Below, in pieces: positions 59,550 to 64,000 of a DNA stretch of 64,000 bases. The notes under the pieces were generated by a model. It saw nothing but the letters and a program-made list of their open reading frames with translations. It searched no databases and was not told the DNA's origin. Made by a program: the position numbers and the translations under genes. Origin of the DNA: Parcubacteria group bacterium Greene0714_7 (GTDB lineage Bacteria; Patescibacteria; Paceibacteria; UBA9973; UBA2103); the NCBI GenBank assembly GCA_007378985.1, contig VMHB01000001.1:124001-188000 (forward strand), in the 5' to 3' direction. How positions within the stretch are numbered: the stretch's first letter is position 1; every line of letters begins with the position of its first letter.

Positions 59550-60650
59550 ATGGAAAAGAAATCTCCGAACGAGTTTATGACAAAAAAGAAGGTGTCACTT
59601 AGAGCCACTGTGGGTATATGCGTAGGATCTCTTCTACTTTTGTATCTTGTGGGTCATATAAATATTTTTGAGACAACATATTCTGTTGCAGAGGCTGAGG
59701 TGAGTGTGAAGACACCTGCTCCGAGGGCACCAGAAAAATTAGACAAGCTTGCCTACGATACACGACTCGTAAAAAATGCTAACTATGCAAGTACGACTTT
59801 AGCAAAGCGCACAGCCTCCTCCAGCCCACTCATGTGGCCAGCAAAGACTGTGTATCCAAACGCTGGGGCGATATTGCCCTTTAAACGCATTGTCGCCTAT
59901 TATGGAAATTTTTATTCAAAAGGTATGGGAGTACTTGGTGAGTACCCAGCTCCTGAAATGATTAGAAAATTGAAAGCAGAGGTTGCTGTATGGAATGCAG
60001 CCGACCCGCACACACCTGTTATTCCTGCTATCAACTACATTCTCATCACAGCACAAGAGAGTGCAGGTAAGGATGGAAAGTACCGTCTTCGTATGCCGGA
60101 CACTCAAGTTGACCGCGCAATTGAGCTTGCAAAAGAAGTGAATGGAATAGTTATTTTGGATGTTCAGGTAGGCTTGAGTAATCTTTCTACAGAGCTCCCT
60201 GTGTATGAAAAGTATTTCAAGATGCCACAGGTGCACCTTGGAATTGATCCAGAATTTGCGATGCCGAGCGGAGTGCGCCCTGGCCGAGTCATTGGTTCGT
60301 TTGATGCGTCCGATATTAATTATGCAGTGAACTATCTTTCAAAACTCGTCAAAGACAATAATCTTCCGCCGAAAGTTCTCGTTGTGCATCGCTTCACTGA
60401 AAATATGGTTACTAACTATAAGCAGATTAAACCTACCCCTGAGGTGCAGATAATTATGGACATGGATGGATGGGGTTTTGGTGCAAAGAAAATCAATACT
60501 TACAATACTGTTGTGGCCTCAGAACCAGTACAATTTACTGGGTTTAAACTTTTTTATAAGAATGACTTAAAGCCTCCTTCTACTCGTTTACTCACACCAG
60601 CTGAAATACTCTCTCTCACTCCTCAGCCGTTGTTTATTCAGTACCAGTAG
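59550..60650 (+). CDS. Secreted protein of unknown function, barrel-like
   Basis: 366 aa. N-terminal signal/anchor (VGICVGSLLLLYLVGHINIF). The mature part has an alternating alpha/beta pattern from residue about 115: RIVAYYGNFYSKGMGVLGEYP, VIPAINYILITAQESAG, GIVILDVQVGLSN, QVHLGIDPEFAMPSGVRPG, VIGSFDASDINYAVNYL, PEVQIIMDMDGWGFG. It looks like a TIM-barrel, glycosidase-like but without a motif I recognise. The same kind of protein is known as an uncharacterised lipoprotein in other bacteria. Confidence 0.72.
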   Translation: MEKKSPNEFMTKKKVSLRATVGICVGSLLLLYLVGHINIFETTYSVAEAEVSVKTPAPRAPEKLDKLAYDTRLVKNANYASTTLAKRTASSSPLMWPAKTVYPNAGAILPFKRIVAYYGNFYSKGMGVLGEYPAPEMIRKLKAEVAVWNAADPHTPVIPAINYILITAQESAGKDGKYRLRMPDTQVDRAIELAKEVNGIVILDVQVGLSNLSTELPVYEKYFKMPQVHLGIDPEFAMPSGVRPGRVIGSFDASDINYAVNYLSKLVKDNNLPPKVLVVHRFTENMVTNYKQIKPTPEVQIIMDMDGWGFGAKKINTYNTVVASEPVQFTGFKLFYKNDLKPPSTRLLTPAEILSLTPQPLFIQYQ

Positions 60651-60815
60651 TTTTTTAGTCTAGAATGAACATGGAGTAGGTGTGTGTAATAAAAACACAT
60701 CTGCACCGTCATATTTCTAGAGCGGTTTTAAAAGACTCACGAGTAATTGTAATTATGCGATAACTCGAGATATATATGTGTCCTTTATTACTATTTATAT
60801 ATTTATAATAAAATT

Positions 60816-61382
60816 ATGACTAAGAAAAATATACTCATCGCAGTTGTTGTTATTGCCATTCTTGCGTTTGGCACTTGGTATCTGGTCTCTAAAAATGCAA
60901 ACCCTGTCTCGACGACAGGGACAGATATAACTACCGGTATCCCCGACACATCTGGTACTACAAATCCGGGTACTGTCGTAACACCCACAAAGGGAACGGG
61001 TGCGCTTAAGACCGCATTTACTCAAGGTGGAAATTACATCTGCACACTTAATGCGCTTGCAGATGATAACGGAAAGACTGCGGGAACAGTGTATGCATCT
61101 GCCGGAAAGACACGAACAGATTTTCGTGCAGAGAGTGCGGGTGGAGTAGTAACAGAACTTCATATCATCCGAGACGGAGCATCGGCATACACGTGGATAT
61201 CAGGTCAGACAACGGGAACCAAGACCGCAATCACTACTGCAAGTCCGTTTGTTCCTCGTCAGCCCTCGGGAGCCGGTATTGCTATAACTGATGAATCCTC
61301 GGTTGACTGGGATTGTCACCCTTGGTTCACTGACAAAGCGCAGTTTGTTCCTCCATCAAACATTACCTTTATTCAAGGATAA
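60816..61382 (+). CDS. Small secreted/anchored protein
   Basis: 188 aa. N-terminal anchor (ILIAVVVIAILAFGTWYLV), Thr/Gly-rich linker, then a beta domain (YICTLNALADDNGKTAGTVYASAGKTRTDF, VTELHIIRDGASAYTW, VDWDCHPWF) with two cysteines likely to form a disulfide. Role unknown; common in Parcubacteria. -10 TATAAT at 60804-60809 puts the mRNA start at the ATG 60816: leaderless. A strong terminator follows. Confidence 0.78.
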   Translation: MTKKNILIAVVVIAILAFGTWYLVSKNANPVSTTGTDITTGIPDTSGTTNPGTVVTPTKGTGALKTAFTQGGNYICTLNALADDNGKTAGTVYASAGKTRTDFRAESAGGVVTELHIIRDGASAYTWISGQTTGTKTAITTASPFVPRQPSGAGIAITDESSVDWDCHPWFTDKAQFVPPSNITFIQG

Positions 61383-61416
61383 AGACCTGTAGAGGAAGTT
61401 CGATTTCTTTAATTAA

Positions 61417-61451
61417 CATAAAAACCTCTCACTTTGAGAGGTTTTTATGTA
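61417..61451. terminator. Bidirectional terminator
   Basis: 16-bp stem (core AAAAACCTCTCA / TGAGAGGTTTTT) with a 3-nt loop, A-tract before and T-tract after. Confidence 0.85.
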
Positions 61452-61514
61452 CCCGCTCTCGCTACCTTCATTATTTGTGGGGTACAGGGGCTTAGCGTAT
61501 ATTCTATTAAACAT

Positions 61515-61691
61515 ATGAGCCAAGAAGGAAACAGGAATCGTTTTAAGGTGGGAGGTAAGCATCGGGGTAATGGGCAGGAAGGCTCAAAAGATAAGGTAAG
61601 GAAATGGTGTAGTGGCTGTGAGCAAAAAAAGAAGGTGTTTCCAAAAAATACACTTTGCCCTGATTGCGGAGCAGTGCTTTCAAGCACATAA
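61515..61691 (+). CDS. Small zinc-ribbon protein
   Basis: 58 aa from MSQEGNRNRF; the upstream in-frame part is a terminator. Basic N-terminus, then KWCSGCEQKKKVFPKNTLCPDCGAVL, a compact C2C2 zinc ribbon (residues 35-55). Likely nucleic-acid binding. Typical of small patescibacterial zinc proteins. Confidence 0.75.
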   Translation: MSQEGNRNRFKVGGKHRGNGQEGSKDKVRKWCSGCEQKKKVFPKNTLCPDCGAVLSST

Positions 61692-61765
61692 CGTCAATCC
61701 ACAGTAGGCTATTTGTGCCCCGTGCTATTATCTACAGCCCAACTTTTAAATTAAAGGAATAATCC

Positions 61766-62602
61766 ATGTTACCTACAGCCGTTATCGCGTTCAGAGAGTT
61801 TTTTGAAGCCTTCCTTATTGTTGGTGTATTTTTAGGTGTCTCTAAAGCCCTTGGACTAAAGAGGGAAGTAGAAATTGCACTGGCAGCGTCCCTTGGAATA
61901 CTTATGTCGCTAGTGCTCGTTGGGGGCACATATTTCTTTAGTGGCCAGTTAGGTAATTTTCTCACCGAGAGGACTGTTGAGCTCTTGGAAGGTTATGTAA
62001 TGGTTTTCTCAGGACTTTTCCTAGTGTATGTCATCTTCTCTCTCCACTCTGTTATGAGTGCGAGTCGCAAAGACATGATGGGTAAAGCAGAGGCGCGTTT
62101 TAAGGAAAATGTTTTTGATATCTCATTATTTTTTACTATCGTTTTTCTTGTTATACGCGAAGGGTTTGAGATTGCACTTTTCACTGCGAGTATTGCGCTC
62201 TTGACGACATTCATTCAAAACTTCTTGGGGTTGCTCCTAGGTCTTACTGGAGCAAGTGTCCTCGGTATCTCTACCTTTTTTGCCTACACCCGTTTTCCTA
62301 TAAGGAAAATATTTAAGATAACGGAATATATGGTTATTCTTTTGGGTGCGTCGTTAACACAAAACGGCATCACTAAGCTTTTTGAAAACTACTTCAACAT
62401 ACATCTATCTAACATAGTACCCATTAATCTCTTTTTTCTTCCAGACGCAGGGAGTGTGGGAGGGCATTTGATTCGAAGTCTTATAGGTATTGAGCAGGAA
62501 TTCAGTCTTGTTCGTTTGGGTATTATGCTTGTATATATTGCCCTTATATATGTACTCTTCATGCGTACACGAACAAAAAAAACTCTCATCACAAAAGAGT
62601 AG
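61766..62602 (+). CDS. FTR1-family iron permease
   Basis: 278 aa, seven membrane helices. Both REXXE iron-binding motifs are visible: AFREFFEAFLI near residues 8-18 and VIREGFEIALF near 128-138. It imports ferric or ferrous iron (EfeU type). No multicopper oxidase or EfeO/B partner is adjacent. The start follows an A-rich segment and the ORF begins with MLPTAVIAFREF, close to the first motif as in family members. Confidence 0.93.
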   Translation: MLPTAVIAFREFFEAFLIVGVFLGVSKALGLKREVEIALAASLGILMSLVLVGGTYFFSGQLGNFLTERTVELLEGYVMVFSGLFLVYVIFSLHSVMSASRKDMMGKAEARFKENVFDISLFFTIVFLVIREGFEIALFTASIALLTTFIQNFLGLLLGLTGASVLGISTFFAYTRFPIRKIFKITEYMVILLGASLTQNGITKLFENYFNIHLSNIVPINLFFLPDAGSVGGHLIRSLIGIEQEFSLVRLGIMLVYIALIYVLFMRTRTKKTLITKE

Positions 62603-62667
62603 TCTGTATTACCTAGCATATTTGCCGCTCTAGTTCCGCTGGCTTAACTTCTGATACCCTGTGCAGT

Positions 62668-63324
62668 ATGAGCTTTTCTGTTGAAGAACATGCAGATGCT
62701 GAACTTGAAAAAAGTGGTGCGCTGACCACAGCACGCATTCAGTCTCTAGGCGACAACATTTTTGCATTTGCGATGACCATATTGGTGTTGAATTTTCTTC
62801 TTCCAGAACTTGGACGAGAGGTGAGCTTAGGGCAAGTGCTGTCAGGACTGTCATTTAGTTTTCTCACCTATGTGATGAGTTTTATTGTACTCGGCGTTAT
62901 GTGGGTGAGTCAGCAAAACCAGTATCACTTCATAGAACGCACCGATCGCTTCTTTCTTTGGATAAATATTTTCTTCTTAATGTTTGTCGTGTTTATACCA
63001 TTTTCAACCAACATGCTTGGGCTCTATTACGATTCTGCCCTTGCGGTTCTTATATACGGTCTTAATTTACTCATTTGTGGTGCACTTCTTTACATGCATT
63101 GGTCATATGCCACACATGCGCACCGTCTCGTTGCACCAAATTTAAGCGATCGCGTCATTAAGGTTATTTCATTTCGTTTTATTTTCATTATTCTTTGGGT
63201 ATCGGTTGCTGTTCTTGTGTCTTTTCTTTCAATTCCCGCTGCATTTTTCCTTTTTGTTCCGGGCATGATTTTAGGGATGATGCCTACCCTGATGGATCGG
63301 CTCGCGCACCGCTTTTTTTCGTAG
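62668..63324 (+). CDS. TMEM175-family (DUF1211) potassium-channel-like protein
   Basis: 218 aa, six membrane helices. Family signature in helix 1: TARIQSLGDNIFAFAMTILVLNFLLPEL (read in parts), where the usual FSDG is LGDN. FIVLGVMWVSQQNQYHFIERTDRFF also matches the conserved H-x4-R region. TMEM175 proteins leak K+ or H+. -10 TACCCT about 62654 gives a start next to the ATG. Confidence 0.88.
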   Translation: MSFSVEEHADAELEKSGALTTARIQSLGDNIFAFAMTILVLNFLLPELGREVSLGQVLSGLSFSFLTYVMSFIVLGVMWVSQQNQYHFIERTDRFFLWINIFFLMFVVFIPFSTNMLGLYYDSALAVLIYGLNLLICGALLYMHWSYATHAHRLVAPNLSDRVIKVISFRFIFIILWVSVAVLVSFLSIPAAFFLFVPGMILGMMPTLMDRLAHRFFS

Positions 63325-63385
63325 CCGACACGTTTTGCTGTTTTGGTATATACTGGCATTAGTAGTGTCTCCCATCAGTATTGAT

Positions 63386-63553
63386 ATGAAAAAACAACCA
63401 GCAAAGCCCGTTCGTGTAAAACCACCATATGCTCCAAAGCTTACAAAGAGCGCAATTTTGGTGTGCACTTGTGGTGTCCGTTATATAAAAACTCGTGTTG
63501 ACCAAATGGTATGCATTACCTGCTTAGTGCAGGAGCGCGACTTACAGAAATAG
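63386..63553 (+). CDS. Small zinc-ribbon-like protein
   Basis: 55 aa from MKKQPAKPVR (63386); upstream in-frame codons overlap the region after the channel gene. C-terminal CTCGVRYIKTRVDQMVCITCLV gives a C-x-C...C-x-x-C zinc site. No function recognised. Confidence 0.65.
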   Translation: MKKQPAKPVRVKPPYAPKLTKSAILVCTCGVRYIKTRVDQMVCITCLVQERDLQK

Positions 63554-63575
63554 GGCAGGCACACCGTTTGCATGA

Positions 63576-63697
63576 ATCCCGTTAGAGGTGTAAACGTTAT
63601 GAAAAACATACCGTACAATAGAATTATGCTTTTAGTTGTACCTTTACCCGCTCTACATAATATACGGATGCCCGCGGCATCCTACCTCTAACGGGAT
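63576..63697. repeat. Long-spaced inverted repeat before the last gene
   Basis: ATCCCGTTAGAGGT (63576-63589) is the exact reverse complement of ACCTCTAACGGGAT (63684-63697). The right arm ends in the AT of the next gene's ATG, so pairing would cover the start codon. A smaller ATTATG/CATAAT pair lies within the 94-nt loop. Confidence 0.65.
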
Positions 63698-64000
63698 GAA
63701 AAATGCACTGGTACTCCATGGCACGAATGATTCCTCGAAAGGAAATTGGTTCCAATGGTTACGGAAAGAACTTGAAGAAAAGGACTGGAAGGTGTGGGTT
63801 CCTGATTTACCACAAGCCGATGCTCCCAATATAGAGAGGTATCAGAATTTTATTTTCTCTTCCGATTGGAAATTTAATAATGAATCCGTCATTGTTGGTC
63901 ATTCATCAGGCGCAGTAGCGATCTTAGGGCTTCTACAAATGCTGCCTGAAGATGTTGTTATTGACACTGCAGTCTTTGTTGGTGCATTCAGAAATGATCT
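63696..64000 (+). CDS. Alpha/beta hydrolase, RBBP9/YdeN-like (partial)
   Basis: The first 101 codons are present; the gene runs off the window. MKNALVLHGTNDSSKGNWFQWL then WVPDLPQADAPN and the nucleophile elbow VGHSSGAVA match serine hydrolases of the RBBP9/YdeN type. The start is the ATG in ACGGGATG, whose AT ends an inverted-repeat arm. Substrate unknown. Confidence 0.82.
   Translation, partial: MKNALVLHGTNDSSKGNWFQWLRKELEEKDWKVWVPDLPQADAPNIERYQNFIFSSDWKFNNESVIVGHSSGAVAILGLLQMLPEDVVIDTAVFVGAFRND

Noticed and set aside
1..64000. CRISPR array or insertion-sequence transposase
   Set aside because: No regularly spaced repeats and no transposase or integrase gene were seen on either strand.

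Overview
The window looks like a piece of a small-genome bacterium of the Candidate Phyla Radiation (Patescibacteria, Parcubacteria-like). The signs are short intergenic gaps, many small CxxC zinc-ribbon proteins, secreted proteins ending in peptidoglycan-binding domains, a DnaX that lacks its zinc module, and a general lack of Shine-Dalgarno sequences. Many genes have a -10 hexamer about 7 nt before the start codon, which predicts leaderless mRNAs. The taxonomic call is an inference from gene content; no rRNA is present.

Layout. (1) 0-12.3 kb is a dihydrouridine synthase followed by a UMP-pathway cluster (carA, carB, pyrE, pyrD, arsR-like, pyrB, pyrC; no pyrF seen), then dnaX. Four copies of one palindrome (core TTATTCG-CA-CGAATAA) sit before the arsR-like gene, before pyrB, between divergent pyrC and a zinc-ribbon gene, and before a small unknown gene: a probable new pyrimidine regulon. 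(2) 12.4-22.4 kb is accessory DNA. It begins at tRNA-Gln(UUG) and carries several copies of that tRNA's 3' end. One 3.9-kb unit between 25-bp direct repeats carries HigB, a HigA-ImmA/IrrE fusion, a T4-beta-like (sce7725-type) protein and a convergent, overlapping sce7726-type nuclease. Next come a MazG-like hydrolase, a nuclease-helicase fused to a LexA-like S24 peptidase, a frameshifted SRA-like/HNH endonuclease, a RhuM-Fic protein behind a 36-bp palindrome, and a 19-codon remnant of a DUF2779 gene whose intact copy lies at 32.5 kb. (3) 22.4-36.6 kb holds DUF389, two large secreted proteins with PGBD domains, an ECF sigma factor with its membrane partner, DUF2779 and a P-type ATPase. (4) 36.6-40.6 kb holds an XRE regulator with a membrane partner and a thiol-redox pair (CHRD-thioredoxin fusion, DipZ-like CcdA-redoxin). 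Two near-identical palindromic promoters link them.

(5) 40.6-44.6 kb holds TspO, a PLP decarboxylase, kinases, VIT1 and a pseudouridine synthase. (6) 45.0-50.8 kb is a minus-strand operon for vitamin B12 capture and use: class II ribonucleotide reductase, a transcobalamin-like secreted protein (DUF4430 plus alpha/alpha barrel), PduO-type adenosyltransferase, a small DUF4430 protein and an S-component-like membrane protein. (7) 50.8-52.4 kb is an ArsR-type regulator and a membrane-anchored AniA-like copper nitrite reductase in which the usual axial Met of type-1 copper is Leu. (8) 52.5-64 kb holds cold shock protein, ABC-F, a BaiN/HI0933 flavoprotein, CAP protein, TruB, several secreted unknowns, FTR1 iron permease, a TMEM175-like channel and a truncated alpha/beta hydrolase at the edge.

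Taken together, a scavenging cell retains de novo pyrimidine synthesis, relies on salvaged cobalamin for dNTPs, and carries a stacked toxin/defence island at a tRNA gene.
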